A DNA stretch of 64,000 nt from Muscardinus avellanarius (Eukaryota; Chordata; Mammalia; Rodentia; Gliridae). The stretch is from positions 25,542,466-25,606,465 of the forward strand of contig OY726565.1 in assembly GCA_963383645.1 (NCBI GenBank), written 5' to 3'. This document shows, piece by piece, positions 45,916-58,038 of this stretch; the stretch's first letter is position 1; each line of letters begins with the position of its first letter. The translations under genes and the position numbers were made by a program. Under the pieces are notes generated by a model. It was not told the DNA's origin, searched no databases, and saw only the letters and a list, made by a program, of their open reading frames with translations.

Positions 45916-48740
45916 AGAAGTCTAAGGTGTAATGATTAGTGCCCTAGCTATTCTTCCCCACCAAAAATCTCCACATTTCAGTTTCATTCTTTAGTGCTCC
46001 ACCAGTGACACTCTGAAGGCATTCTCACCAAGGTCAAGCTCCACAGGCATCCCCAAAGCCCACAGTCTATCGGGGACAGGGTTCATGTTTTACCATGCTG
46101 GCAATTAGAGTTGTCTTTTTCACAGGCATCACTAGTTGGCTTGTAATAATTAAATTTGTAACCTATATCCCTGTAGATCACAAAGTCCTCGTCTAATGAT
46201 TTCAGATGAGAATAAGAGAAACCAAAATCAGAGTGGGAAATCCTTTGGGACTTTTGTCACTCAAAGTTATAGCTTCACTAAAATAATCTGATATTTATTG
46301 CTGTAGAAGTTCCTGGGTAAAATAAGAAATACCATAATAATTTTTCTTAATGTATGCTCTTAAATCATTAGGGATACAAACATAGGAACTAAGTATTTAA
46401 ATACAGAGTGTGCTTTCATAACAAAAATTACATCCAAACATCCAGTGGATAGATATCTCTATTTATACTGAGTGATGACTGACACAGTTCATTATTCTTT
46501 TTATTTTCATATCCCTTATGATAAATTAACTAGGTGTTCTCTAAAAAATGTGATTGCCCTTTCACTCACAAATTTTCTGCTTGGAAAGATAAATACCCAC
46601 AATAAAGGTTCTTTGTAGTCAATTTCCCTATTTGTTCTCTCTCCAATTTCCTGCGTTTGATTTCTCTCTACTCTTAGATAACAGAGTCAAGAGCAAGGTG
46701 TTTAGGCATGTTAAAAAGAAAGATAGCATTTTGCCACTTATAAATAATAATGATAAAATAATAATAAAAATAATCAGTCAGCATCCTCTTCCTTATAATA
46801 ATATCTGCTGAATATATTATACTTACTTAGTCATTTAAGTAGCATTTGAGCATATGTCTTTGTAAACAGTATTATAGTTAGCTAATTTGGATTTAATATT
46901 TACTGGCCATATTAATACTACTATGTCCAACATTACAAGTTCACCAAAAAGGACTAAGCACACAATTGAGAAGTATCTATTTTACCATATGAAAAAAAGA
47001 AATTGATCTATATATTTCTTGAACACAATTTTCCTTTTAAAAGGAGAATTTTAAAATTATTTTTATGCCCACTGTCCATTTGTAAACAGAAAGGTAACTA
47101 ATTTGCTAGCATTTTTTTCTTCATACTGGTTTTTTTTTCACTCCTTTTAACCAGACTACCAGCAAATGTTTGAAAGTAATTTTCTTGATATTTGGAATTA
47201 TTTTGTGTATCTATAGTGATTTTCTATGTACATTGGTTTATTTTTTAACTCAGATTTTATACCTCAAAATTAATGAATATAATCACAGATGACCTACTTA
47301 GGCAGGGATTTACATTAAGTTCATTTCAGGTTGCAAATAAACCAGATTTCACTAATGATGTTTAGGGATAATACTGGCTTAGCCAGATTGAAATAAAAAG
47401 AATTTGAAGATAGTTACCTAAATTGATATGACAATTTACTCATATTCTTGTGCTAGACAGAAGACAATTATCAAAATCATACCAGTGAATTTTTGTGTTT
47501 AGTCAGCCTGGGACATGATTTCCACAGTTCTTAACCAACCTGTCAGATACTTAGGATGAAAATCATATTATGCTGCCATAGAAGCAGTGACTAGAAATAA
47601 AAGTCATTTGCTCTTGATTAACATGCCAGTTTCTAACCAACTTTAATTATTTACACATTCCTCTCTTGGCAAGTTTTTCTAGTTGATGCTTCACCTGACT
47701 TTTAAAAATATCTCAAAGAAGATTTAGAGACTTCTATTTTGCTAAAGAGACAGACTTGGTCTAATTAAATATTTGTAATCTCTCTTTCCTGGAGATGATT
47801 TGCTGCACATTTTTCTTTGCAATCCCCTCATGAAGTATCAAGTGTTTCTGAACTCTCTTTAACTGAAATTTATAATGGATTGTTCCCACCATTTGAGATG
47901 TGCTAGTTTTGCGTAATCTATTTGTAAGTGGTTGTTCCCAATGTTACTTACTGTACCTGTGGAGCTTGTTATACAACCTTGGTACATATCAAATTTGTAA
48001 TATCCATTTGAGTGAACTGTTCTTTGAAACTTTATTTTTAAATTTTTCACATGAATATGACATTGTAGAACTGAGAAACATGTTTATTTTCTTATTTTTC
48101 TCTTGTATTTGATTATGTCATTATGGTTGAAATAAAATCACTTTGGTGAAAAGATAATTTATTTGCACTTTTTTATTATTAATCACAGATCCTGAAAAAG
48201 CATATTATTTTTTATAAAAATTGTTTTAGGGAATGAATGCCTGTTCCCAAAGAGTATCTTCCAAACAAGAGAAAAAAAATTCTTTCAGTCTGTGTAATTG
48301 ATCCTGAAATATGTAGCCAAGCACAATTCATGCTAGAAGCACATAACTAACTAGATGCTGTAAGCAGTTTTTTAAAAAATCAAATACAGAATAATTAATT
48401 TAGCCAAACAACTCAGACTAGAATTGTAAAATATATAGACAGGACACAAAAGAAAATATTTTATATAAAAAATCCTATTTTGGCTTTCACTCCCTTGGCT
48501 TGGAAGAATTGAGTTCTATAAACTTACTGAACATGTTAACTACTATTGTTCTATGCCTGGGACAAGTCACTATAATATACTGTGTATATTAAGTCCATTC
48601 AAAAGTTCAAGTAGATGTTGATAAAACAACAAACCAATATAATTATGTAAACAGTAATAAAGTACTTGAATGGCCAGGAAATATATTGTTAAGATCCCAG
48701 TGCTCAATGTATTCCTAATACAATAACAGTGAAGTACTTT
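45916..48740. other. Distal 3'UTR or intergenic DNA, no recognised element
   Basis: AT-rich and free of SINE or LINE sequence. It is either the distal part of the COL19A1 3'UTR (if the 48131 signal is used) or intergenic. No open frame of note; 48160-48740 also shows nothing I can name. Confidence 0.5.
48131..48136 (+). promoter_or_regulatory. COL19A1: Candidate distal poly(A) signal AATAAA
   Basis: AATAAA in GTTGAAATAAAATCAC, followed by CTTTGGTGAAAAG. The DNA up to this point is free of transposons and SINEs become dense soon after, so this may be the end of a 7.4 kb 3'UTR. Confidence 0.45.
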
Positions 48741-48950
48741 AACACTCCACTACCTTCAATGGACAAGTAATCCAGACAGGAAATCTGAAAAGCATCTGAG
48801 TGCAACAATACTATAGAGCACTGGACCTAATAGACATTTATAGAACACTTCATCATCAGCAGCAGAATATACATTCTTCTTCAAGGTTCACAAAACACTC
48901 TCCAGGATAATCACAAGTTGAACCTCAACCAATTTCAAACATTGAAATCA

Positions 48951-49145
48951 TAGCCAAGCGTGGTGGTGCCTGCTTTAATCCCAGTACTTAGGAGGCGGGT
49001 TCGCAGCCAGCCTCAGCTACTTAGGTCCTCTGCAATTTAGAACCTGTTTCAAAATTCAAAATAAAGAATAAAAAATAGGACTGGAGGTATAGCTCAGAGT
49101 TAGAATGCCCCTGGGTTCAATTCTCCAGTACCACAAGAAAAAAAA
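48951..49145 (+). mobile_element. B1-dID SINE inside LINE-1
   Basis: TAGCCAAGCGTGGTGGTGCC, CGGGTTCGCAGCCAGCCTCAGC and GGACTGGAGGTATAGCTCAGAG. It lacks part of the B1 half around GGAGGCTGAGACAGG. Confidence 0.87.
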
Positions 49146-49401
49146 TTGAGATTATACCATGTATCTTCTCAGACCACAAGAATAAAATCACAAATAAACG
49201 AGAAGAATGGAAAATATACAAATCCATAAAAAATGAAGGACATGCTTTTAAATGACCAGTGAGTAGTGGGAGAAATTAAAGGAATGAGATTTTTCTAGAA
49301 ACGAATGATAATGACAGCACAACACGCCAAAAAAAATTGAGAAATACTGCAAAAACAGCACTGAGAGGGAGGTTTATAGCAATAAATGAATACATCAAAA
49401 G

Positions 49402-50842
49402 ATAGACCTAACACCTTACTTCTCATCCTATACAAGAGTCAACTCCAGATGGATCAAAGACCAGAGACTATGCATAGGTTCAACACTCTATCATAAAGGC
49501 ACAGGTAGAAACTTCCTCAACAAGACCCTAAAGCCCAGGAAATCAAAACAATAAGTGGGATGGCAGTTACTTAAAAAGTTTCTGCACATCAAAGGGAACC
49601 ATCAAGAGTCTAAAGAGAAAGCACACAAAATGGGAGAAGAGCTTTACCAACTATCCCTCTGACAGAGGACAAATATCTAGAATATACAAAGAACTTAAAA
49701 GACTTTATACTAAAGCCAGGCGTGGTGGCGCACGCTTGTAATCCCAGCACTTGGGCGGCTGAGACAGGAGGATCACACAGGTTTGAAGCCAGCCTCAGCT
49801 ACTTAGTGAGGCTCTCAGCAACTTAGTGATTCCCTGTTTCCAAATAAAGTATAAAATAGGTCTGGGAATATAGCCCAGAGGTAGAAAAGCCCCTGGATTC
49901 CACCCTCACCACACAAGAAAAGACTTTATACTAAAAATATAATAACCCAATCAAGAAATGGGCAACTGAATTGAATAGACACTTCACAAAAGAAGAGATA
50001 CAAATGGCCAATAAATTCAAGAAAAAATGTTCAACATCATTAGCAATTAGGGAGAGGCAAATCAAAACTACACTGAGATTCTATCTAACCCCAATCAAAA
50101 TGGCAATCATTAAGAAGTCAAATTACAATAAATGCTGGTGAGGATGTGGGGAAATGGGAACTCTTCTACACTATTGGTGGGAGTACAAACTAGTACTGCA
50201 TGTGGAGATCCTTAGAAAACTGGGAATGGATCCACCATATGATCTGGCTATAGCATTCCTGGGTATCTTTCCAAAGGGGATGAAACCAGAGAACTACAGT
50301 AATATATTCATAAGAGCACAATTCACAATAGCCAAATGATGGAATCAAAGTAGATGTCTACCAGAAGAATGTATTACAAAATATTGGAAAATACAATGGA
50401 ATTGTACTCAGCAATAAAAAAGAACAAAATGATATCATTTGCAAGAAAATGGAAGGACCTAGAGAACATTAAGTGAGATTAGTAATCACAGAAAGTGAAG
50501 GGTCATATGTCCTCTCTAATATGTGCAAGCTAGGGAGTAATTGAAAAGATAATGGAGAAGAAACCTCAGTGGAACCAGGGAGGTGATCTAAGAGAAGGAG
50601 AGGAGGAAAACTGAGGCTCATTAATGGAAATACTACCATGGACTATGTATACATATGTGAATACACCAACATCAATCTCAATACTCTGTTATTGGGAAGG
50701 GGGAAATGGGGAGTTTAGAAGGGGGCCACCAAATGCTGCGTACATATATGTCATTGTCAATATGGTTTACATAATGATGTGAGACTATAATGCACCAATA
50801 AAAGCACATAATAAACATTTTTTAAATTTTAAAAAGAAGAAA
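49402..50842 (+). mobile_element. Younger LINE-1 3' part nested in LINE-1
   Basis: It runs from GATAGACCTAACACCTTACTTC (end of ORF2: ATGGATCAAAGACCAGAGAC, AGAGCTTTACCAACTATCCC) to 3'UTR and GTGAGACTATAATGCACCAATAAAAG. The host L1 text breaks at AATACATCAAAAG and resumes at about 51074 with AATACCTCAAAC, a similar short flank that may be an aged target-site duplication. Two SINEs (49715 and 50843) are inserted in it. Confidence 0.75.
49715..49917 (+). mobile_element. B1-dID SINE with 18-base target-site duplication
   Basis: GCCAGGCGTGGTGGCGCACGC to CCACCCTCACCACACAAG. AAAAGACTTTATACTAAA flanks it exactly at 49697-49714 and 49918-49935. The right half is TCTGGGAATATAGCCCAGAGG, the variant type, and the preserved duplication indicates a recent insertion. 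Confidence 0.95.
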
Positions 50843-51063
50843 TAGCGGGACATGGTGGTACACACTTGTAATCCCAGCATTTGGGAGGCTGAGACAGGAG
50901 ATTCTTGGTTCACAGTCAGTCTCAGTTACTTAGTGAGGGCCTTTGCAACTCAGTGAGATCCTGTTTCAAAATAAAGAATAAAAAAATATATACAGCTAGG
51001 AGTGTAGCTCAGAGGTAGAATTTCCCTAGGTTCCATCCCTAGTACTGCAAAAATAAAATAAAA
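50843..51063 (+). mobile_element. B1-dID SINE at the LINE-1 tail
   Basis: AGCGGGACATGGTGGTACACAC, GGGAGGCTGAGACAGGAGATTC and GCTAGGAGTGTAGCTCAGAGG, with an (AAAAT)n tail. It entered the A-rich tail of the nested L1. Confidence 0.88.
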
Positions 51064-51916
51064 TAAAATATAAATACCTCAAACAACCTAATAATGCACT
51101 CCAAAGATTTAGAAAAGCTAGAAAAACCAAAACCAAAGTTTGAAGAAAGAACAAAATAATAAAGTTCAGAGCAGAAATAAATAAAATCGAGTAAAAAATA
51201 CAAAAGATTGATAAAACAAAAAGTTTATTTTTAAAGGATAAACATGATTGGCAACCCTTTAACTACAATGAGAAGAAAACAGAAGACCAAACTCAATAAA
51301 ATCAATAAAATCAGAGAAGGAAAAAGGAAACTCACAATTGATACTACAGAAATACAAAAGATCATAGAAAATCTACTATGGACAATTATATGCAAAAATA
51401 GAAGAAATTGATAAATTCTTGAACAAACTAATAAACTAGTAATGAGTAGTGAGAGTAAAAGCAGTATTTTCCACCTTAAGAAAAAATTCCATGACCTGAT
51501 GGTATTACTGCTGCATTCTAAAAAATGATTTAAAGAATAATTTCAATTCTTCTTATACCATTTCAAAGAAAAATTCAAATGGAAAGAATCTACCCCTTTT
51601 TTCTTTAACAAGGTCAGCATTACCTTAATAGTAAAACCAGAAAAAGATGTAGCAATAACAAAAACCAGAAACTCTTATCTCTGATGAAAACAAGTGCAAA
51701 AATTATCTATAAAATAAGAGACTACCAAACCCAATTCAACAGCATATCAAACAGATCACATACTATGATCAGGTGGAATTTAACCCAGAGCTACAATGAT
51801 GGCAAAACAAGCAAATAAATAAAGGATAAAAACCATCAGATCATTTCAATAGATCCAGAAAAGGATTCAGCAAAACTCAACCAACCTTCATGATGTGTGT
51901 ATATATATATATTTCA

Positions 51917-52090
51917 GCTGGGCATAGTGGTTAATACCTGTAATCCCAGTACTTGGGAGACAGATTTGAGGCCAACCTCAGCAACTTAGTAAAAACAAGA
52001 TCCTGTTTAAAAATTAAAAATAAAAAGAGCTTGCTTGGGAAATAGCTCAGAGATAGAATACCCCTGGGTTCAATCCCCAATACCAAAAGT
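51917..52090 (+). mobile_element. B1-dID SINE inside LINE-1
   Basis: AGCTGGGCATAGTGGTTAATACC, TAATCCCAGTACTTGGGAG and ATAGCTCAGAGATAGAATACCCC. It follows a short (TA)n run and lacks some internal sequence. Confidence 0.85.
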
Positions 52091-52954
52091 AAAATAGCTC
52101 TCAACAAAGTGGGTATAGAAAGAATATACCTCAAAACACTAAAAGCTGCATATGAAAACCCACAGCCATTATCAGACTGAATAGGGAAAAGCTGAAAGTG
52201 GTTCCTCTAAATTGGGAGCAAGGCAAAGATTTCCACTTATACCACTTTTATTTAATATAGATCAGTTAGGCAAAAGAAAGAAAGGACATCCAAACTGATG
52301 AAGAATAATTAAATTATCTCCACTTGTAGGTGACATAATTCCATGTATAAAAATGCCTAAATACTCAAAAATATTAGGAATTATAAATTCAGTAAAGTTA
52401 TAATATTATAGTGATCCATGTATATACATATTTGTAGCAGCACAATTCACAATAGCCAATTACGGAACCAACCCAAGTGTCCATCAGCAGATGGATGGAT
52501 TATAAAACTGCAGCTTAAATGCCCAATGGAATTTTACTCAATATAAAGAAGAACAAAATTATGTCACTTGCAGAAAAATGGATGTAACTGGAAAATATTA
52601 TGCTTAGATTGTCCAACCTAAGAAAGTGAAGGGCTGTGCTGATTTTCCTCATATGCAGAAGCTAGAAAGAAATTGGGCAATAAAGGATACTTTAGGTAGA
52701 GGAGGAGAAACTCCAGTGGAGTAACAGAGGGGTCTTAGGGGAGGGTGGGAGAGAAGACTTGAATAATGCCATGTACGTGTATAAAGTTATCAATGCCGAT
52801 CTCAATAATATAGAGAGGGAGGAGGAGGGAATGGGGTGGGAATTGGAAGGAAACAACGAAGTGCTGTCTGCATGTGTGCTCCTATCACTCTGAACCTCAG
52901 TATGATGTATAATTACAATGCACCAGTAAAGTATATTTTTAAAGAGATGGTACA

Positions 52955-54765
52955 TTATGTTCAAGGTGGTTTTATTCCAGAGATACAAGATAGCTTAACA
53001 TATACAAATCAATAAATGTAATTATGAGTAGAATTAAGAACAAAAATCGCACAATCATCTCAATAGATGCAGAAAAAACTTTCAACAAAATTCAGCACTT
53101 ATGTATAATGAAAACACTAAGGAAACTTGGGATAGAAGGAACTTCCCTTAGCATCCTAAAGGCTATCTAGGACAAACACAAAGCCATGTCACACTTTGAG
53201 AGGGAATGGGGGCTGAGAGCACTGCCCTTTAACCAGGAACAAGGCAAGGATGTGCAATCTCACCACTCCTATTCAATATACTACTTGAAATTTTAGCCAG
53301 AGCAAGTAGGCAAGAGAAGAAAATAAAAGATATATAAATAGGAAAGGAGGAAATCAAATTATTGCTGTTTATATATAATTGATCCTATACTTAGAAGATC
53401 AAAAACAACTCGGCAAGAAAACTTCTAGAATTAACAAAGTAATACAGCAAAGTATCAGGATACAAAATCAAAATACATAAATCAATAACTTTTTATACAA
53501 CATAATGAATCCACTGAAAAATCAGAAAAACAATTGCATTCACAATAACCTCAAAAAATAAAATACATAGGAATAAATCTAACCAAGGAGGTGAAAGACT
53601 TCTATAATGAAAACTACAGAATGATTAAGAAAGAAATTAAAGACACTAGAAGATGAAAAGACATTCCAAGTCCTGCATAAGCAGAAGTAATACTGTTAAA
53701 TAGCCATGTTATCCAAAGCAATCTACAGATTCAATTAACTTCCCATCAAAATACTAGCGACCTTCACAAAACTAGAAAAAACAGTCCTAAAATTCATGTA
53801 CCAATTCTGAGCAATAAGAACCATGCCAGAGACATTACAATAACCAATTTTAAATCATACTACACAGCTATAGCAACAAAAACTGCATGATACTGGCATA
53901 AAAACAAACACATAGACCAGTGGAAGAGAATGAAAGACACAGAGACAAACCAACACAGAGTCATCTGATCCTTGACAAATATATGGTAGGAAAAAAAAGA
54001 CATTTTACAAATGACATTGTACAAACTGGATATCCATTTGTAGATGAATGAAAATAGATCCCTAACTCTTATCCTGCACAAAAGCCAACTCAAAATGGAC
54101 TGAATATCTAGCAATTTGACCAGAAACTTTGCAACTGCTACAAGAAAATTTAGGGGCAACACGTAGGTGCAGGCAATGATTTCTTCACTAGTACTCCTAA
54201 AGCACAGGAAATAATACCAAGAACAAATAAACAGGATATGATCCACTTTAAAAGCTTCTACACAGCAAATGAAACAATCAAGATCCTGAAAAGAAAGCCT
54301 ACCTAATAGGAGAAAATCTGTCAGCTGCTATCCTAACAGAGGATTAATATTCAGAGTATGTAAAAAAACACCCAAACAACTAAGCTACCCAACCAATAAA
54401 TGGGCAAATGAACTACAAACATTTCTCAAAAGAAGAAATACAAATGGCCAACAAATATAAAAATATGTTCAATATCTTTAGCATTCAGGAAAGTGCAAAT
54501 CAAAACTATACTGAAGTTCTATCTAATGCCAGTTCAAATGCCAACCGATCAATAATACAATAATAAATGTTGACAAGGGTGCAGGAGGAAAGCAGACATA
54601 TACACTGTTGGGAGCATTGCAAACCAGTACAGCCACTGTGGCGATCAGAATGGAGGCTCCTTGAAAGACCAGGATTTGGATCACCAGATGACTCTACGAC
54701 TCAGTAGGGCCCTCCTTTATACTTATCCAAAAGAAAGCCAGCACACTTTCGTGATTTATACAGAT

Positions 54766-54852
<87 letters not shown>

Positions 54853-55205
54853 TTTATTCAGCCATGAAGAAAAAGTAAAATTATGTCATTTGTGAGAAAA
54901 TGGGTGAAACTAGAGAGAACTATTCTAAGCAAAATAAGCCAGACTCAGAGTCTAGGGTGGTATGTTTTCTCTTGTGTATGGAAGCAAGAGGGGGAGGAAG
55001 GGAAAAAAATAAAAGAAGGTATTTCACAAACTAAAGTGGAGCCCATTAGCATAAAGAAATGGGGTCAGGAGAAGGGAAGAGGGACGAAAAGGAGAGGCAC
55101 TCAGGAATTGGGAATTGCAATTGGCCAAATTATGTTATACACATGTACAAACATGTCAAAATGGCTACCATTTATTATGTGTAATTATAATGAACCAATT
55201 TAAAA
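52955..55205 (+). mobile_element. Second LINE-1, 5' truncated in ORF2, with 3' end
   Basis: It opens with ORF2 reverse-transcriptase-region text (GTTCAAGGTGGTTTTATTCC, ATCTCAATAGATGCAGAAAAA), so it repeats a region already passed by the previous LINE-1 and must be another copy. It continues through CAATCTACAGATTCAATTAAC and CATGATACTGGCATAAAAACA to the 3'UTR, ending near ATTATAATGAACCAATTT. A (TC)n(AC)n microsatellite (54771-54850) interrupts it. The antisense 128-codon frame at 53860-54246 is an L1 shadow. Confidence 0.82.
54771..54850. repeat. Compound (TC)n(AC)n microsatellite
   Basis: About 20 TC units followed by about 19 AC units within LINE-1 sequence. Confidence 0.95.
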
Positions 55206-55423
55206 AGTTCTGACTAGGAGATAACAAACCACTAAAATTAGGGCAGTGATTCTTAACCAAGAGATCAAGTAAAACTAAGTGTAAAGGAGTCCATGAAATC
55301 TCTGAAATACTATGCAAAAATATACATACATTTGCATCTGTGCCTTTTTCTGAAGCTAGGTTTATAGTTTCCATTAGATTTTTTAAAAGCCCATGAGGGT
55401 CTTATCCCACCAATGCACCCTAA

Positions 55424-55535
55424 AACACACACACATACACACATACCCTAAAACACACACACACCCTAAAACACATACACACACCCTCCACCCTAAAACA
55501 CATACAAACACACACACACAAGCATTTGTACACAC

Positions 55536-55581
<46 letters not shown>

Positions 55582-55590
55582 CACACACAC
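55424..55590. repeat. CA-rich simple repeat region
   Basis: CA arrays broken by CCCTAAAACA units (three or four copies of ACACACCCTAAAACACA-like text), ending in a purer (CA)n at 55547-55590. It is intergenic, about 190 bases from the inferred COL9A1 poly(A) site. Confidence 0.9.
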
Positions 55591-55774
55591 AATCTACCTC
55601 AGCATAACACCTTCTGGGAAATAGTATATATTTTTAAATTTTCTCTTTATAAAAAAATGAATAATATTCTACTATTCTACAACACACCTATAGAGACACC
55701 AGTAATCTAAAATTCTTAATGTGTTTAAATAAACCCAGTGGTATCACTGAACATGATCATATAAGAAAACATGC

Positions 55775-56502
55775 AAGAGATTAAGAAACCGTATTTATTT
55801 CTTCTTTGGTACAACCAGGGATGTTGCCTCAAACCTTTAAAATAAATAATATGATCAATAAAACTTACATGCCAGGGTATTAAAATTCCTTCTTTGTTTT
55901 TACATAGAAGAACTCAAAATATTGATGGGTTGGGGTACAGTACATACAGTTAATTGAAAACTCGCACTGCGGATGAAAACCAGCACAGGGAATGAGAAAA
56001 CCGCCCCTGGGACAGAGCCCTGCTCACCACACTCAAGAGAGCACACTGATGGGAGCTTTAAGCACCAATTCTATTAGTCTAGTAATCCTCTATAGTAGAT
56101 GAATCAATAATCCAGGAACATCATCTAAATTAAAAATGAAATAACTACTTCAACTGAGTAATCCAAACAGTTGTTTCTGCTTATTGGCACAGGGACCCCT
56201 ACTATACTTCACCTTTGTGTGGAATCCTAAAATTTAAGATCCTGGGAAGAGGATGGTAAAAATATTTTAAAGAGAATTTAAATGTAATTATTTTCCTTTT
56301 ACTGCTGACTCTCCTCTCTTCCCTCCAAGGAAAAGGGAGAGCAACGTACTGAGTAGCACCATGGATCTAAGCTTGCTCGTCAAGTAGGGCTTCGTAATCA
56401 TGTTGAAGGTCATGCACTGCCGTCTCAGCCCTGGCTCTGGGGGGTGTTTCTCTTCGAGCTCCTTCGCTGGGTGGTTTCTGCAGAGGCCATGCCCTGAACC
56501 GT
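55775..56502 (-). other. COL9A1: COL9A1 3'UTR
   Basis: Runs leftward from the stop at 56503-56505. It carries no transposon. The only good minus-strand AATAAA is at 55794-55799, which yields a 3'UTR of about 725 bases, a plausible length for this gene. Confidence 0.75.
55794..55799 (-). promoter_or_regulatory. COL9A1: COL9A1 poly(A) signal AATAAA
   Basis: Plus-strand TTTATT in CCGTATTTATTTC. It lies 704 bases downstream of the stop on the minus strand. Confidence 0.7.
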
Positions 56503-56687
56503 TCACTGATCGGGCCCTTTGCTAAATGCTCGCTGACCAGCCTGCAGGGTGCAGGAGGCTGGCTCACAGAAACCAGGAAGGCCAGGAGGTCCTGGGGGTC
56601 CAGGCACGCCAGGTATTCCCGCCATCCCTGGGGGGCCTGGCTCTCCATCCCGGCCATTTCGCCCATAGCTGGCAGGCCCTGGGTCAC
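56503..56687 (-). CDS. COL9A1: COL9A1 terminal coding exon, COL1 end and NC1, stop
   Basis: Read on the minus strand from the acceptor TTGTGTGTTTCAG. The exon starts in phase 1, completing a glycine codon, and reads [20 protein letters not shown], then more triplets, then [20 protein letters not shown] and PDQ before TGA at 56503-56505; length 185 bases. GPASY before GRN is a Gly-X-Y imperfection, and CEPASC is the FACIT C-x4-C pair at the COL1/NC1 border. Collagen IX alpha-1 assembles with alpha-2 and alpha-3 chains on cartilage collagen II fibrils. Gene identity rests on the recalled human ending and on the neighbour COL19A1. Earlier exons lie beyond the window. Confidence 0.93.
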
Positions 56688-56924
56688 CTGAAACACACAA
56701 AAGATTGTACATGTGAACAGGAAAATCCTTGTGCTTGCAAATTGGCAGAAGGCACTAGACCCTCAGGCCAGCAGTGTGCAGGTAAGGGACTTCATAGAAG
56801 TGGTGGATGTTGGATGACGGATGATGAAAAAGTGGAGAAAGAAATCCTTTTATTAAACTTAGGTTTCACAGAAATGAAAAGTAGAAAGAGACCCCAGCCT
56901 TGCAACCCACATTTCCAGCCCTAG

Positions 56925-57110
56925 AGCTGCACGGTCCCATATGGTACCCTCTATCCACTTGTGTCCCGTGAGCACTGAGATGTGGCCAGACTGAGTTGAA
57001 TACAAGTGTAAAACACACCTGGATTTTGAAGACTTGGTATGAAAAAAAAGTGAAACATTTCATAATAATTGCTATGTGTTACATAATAAAATGGCATTTT
57101 GCACTCAGTG
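56925..57110 (+). repeat. Ancient mammalian-wide interspersed repeat
   Basis: AGCACTGAGATGTGGCCAGAC, TGAGTTGAATACAAGTGTAAAACACACC and GGATTTTGAAGACTTGGTATGAAAAAAA follow an old mammalian repeat consensus, which I believe is a non-autonomous DNA transposon; the name is not certain. Confidence 0.5.
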
Positions 57111-57192
57111 AGTTAAATAAACGATACAGCTACTCCTCAACTTACAATAGGGTTATCTTGAAAATACTGTTAAGTCAAAAATGCACCTAACC

Positions 57193-57500
57193 TAGCCAAG
57201 CACAGTGGTGCACACTTCCAGGTGGGCATTACAAGCATTTGGGAATCTGAGACCAGAGGATCATGATTCGCAGACAGCCTCAGCTACTTAGCCAGACCCT
57301 TCACAACTCAGTGAGACCTTGTTTCAAAAATAAAAAGACTAAAATAAATAGGACTGGGGATGTAGTTCAGAGATACAATGCCCCTGGGTTCTATCCCCAG
57401 TACCACAAAATAAAATTTAAAAATAAAAAGACTAAAAAATATGGCTGGGGGATGTACAATGCCCCTGGGTTCCATTCCCAAGTACTGAAAAAAAAAAAGT
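57193..57500 (+). mobile_element. B1-dID SINE followed by an extra ID-type unit
   Basis: AGCCAAGCACAGTGGTGCACAC, GTGAGACCTTGTTTCAAAAATAAAAAG and GGACTGGGGATGTAGTTCAGAG end in CCCCAGTACCACAAAA at about 57407. A second linker (AATAAAAAGACTAAAAAATATG) and a partial ID half with GCCCCTGGGTTCCATTCCC follow to 57485. It is either an internal duplication or a second insertion. Confidence 0.8.
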
Positions 57501-57894
57501 CACCTAACTACCAAACATCATGACTTAGCACAGGGCCAGCTGTCTCCTGTCATGACCACGTGGTTGGCTGGGACCTAGATCTCACTGTCAGAAGAGAGTG
57601 TTGACAACATATCACTAGCCAGGGAAAAGATTAAACCTTTGCACCATCGTAAAGCTGAAAACTAAAACCCAGTACAACCATCTTAAGCCAGAGACCATCT
57701 GTATTACTAAAATAATTTTCACCTCCTGATTCTTTTTGCCTTTTTCTCCTGATTACCAGGCAGTTTAAAGCCACACCTGCTCATGGCTCACACTGTGTTT
57801 CTTTTGAACAGTGCTTCGGCGGCAGCAGCCCTTATTTCTAATGAGTGATTAATATCCAAACAAGAAGTGTCGCTCAGAGGCTTAAAAACACAGA

Positions 57895-58030
57895 TTTTTG
57901 GAAACAAATGGCTCTAAGCTCTAGCTCTGTCTTATAAACAGCATGACTTTAGCAAGCCACTAACCTCTCAGTCTCTTTATCTGTAAATGGGATAATACCT
58001 TCCTCTAACTAAATTCCATGATTGAAAGTA
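57895..58030 (+). repeat. MIR relic
   Basis: ATGGCTCTAAGCTCTAGCTCTG, AGCATGACTTTAGCAAGCCACTAACCTC and TTTATCTGTAAATGGGATAATACC follow the MIR core in order. Confidence 0.7.
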
Positions 58031-58038
58031 TGTTATGA

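Larger units (their letters stand above)
48740..52945 (+). mobile_element. LINE-1 ORF2 remains, interrupted, with a 3' end
   Basis: ORF2 text in order: AATAGACATTTATAGAACACTTC at 48829, AGGATAATCACAAGTTGAACC, GAGGTTTATAGCAATAAATG at 49369, then, after an inserted block (49402-51062), CAACCTAATAATGCACTCCAAAG at 51083, CTGCTGCATTCTAAAAAATG, and CTCCACTTGTAGGTGACATAATTCC at 52319. At about 52400 it jumps to L1 3'UTR ending at CACCAGTAAAGTATAT (52945). The jump is either an internal deletion or a second, 5'-truncated copy. SINEs at 48951 and 51917 are also inserted. Confidence 0.75.

Noticed and set aside
53860..54246. 128-codon antisense open frame
   Set aside because: It is the reverse strand of LINE-1 ORF2 sequence.
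55424..55590. CRISPR-like array of CCCTAAAACA units
   Set aside because: The spacing is irregular, the units are inside CA repeats and the genome is mammalian; it is a simple repeat. Telomere-like CCCTAA is also not repeated in tandem.
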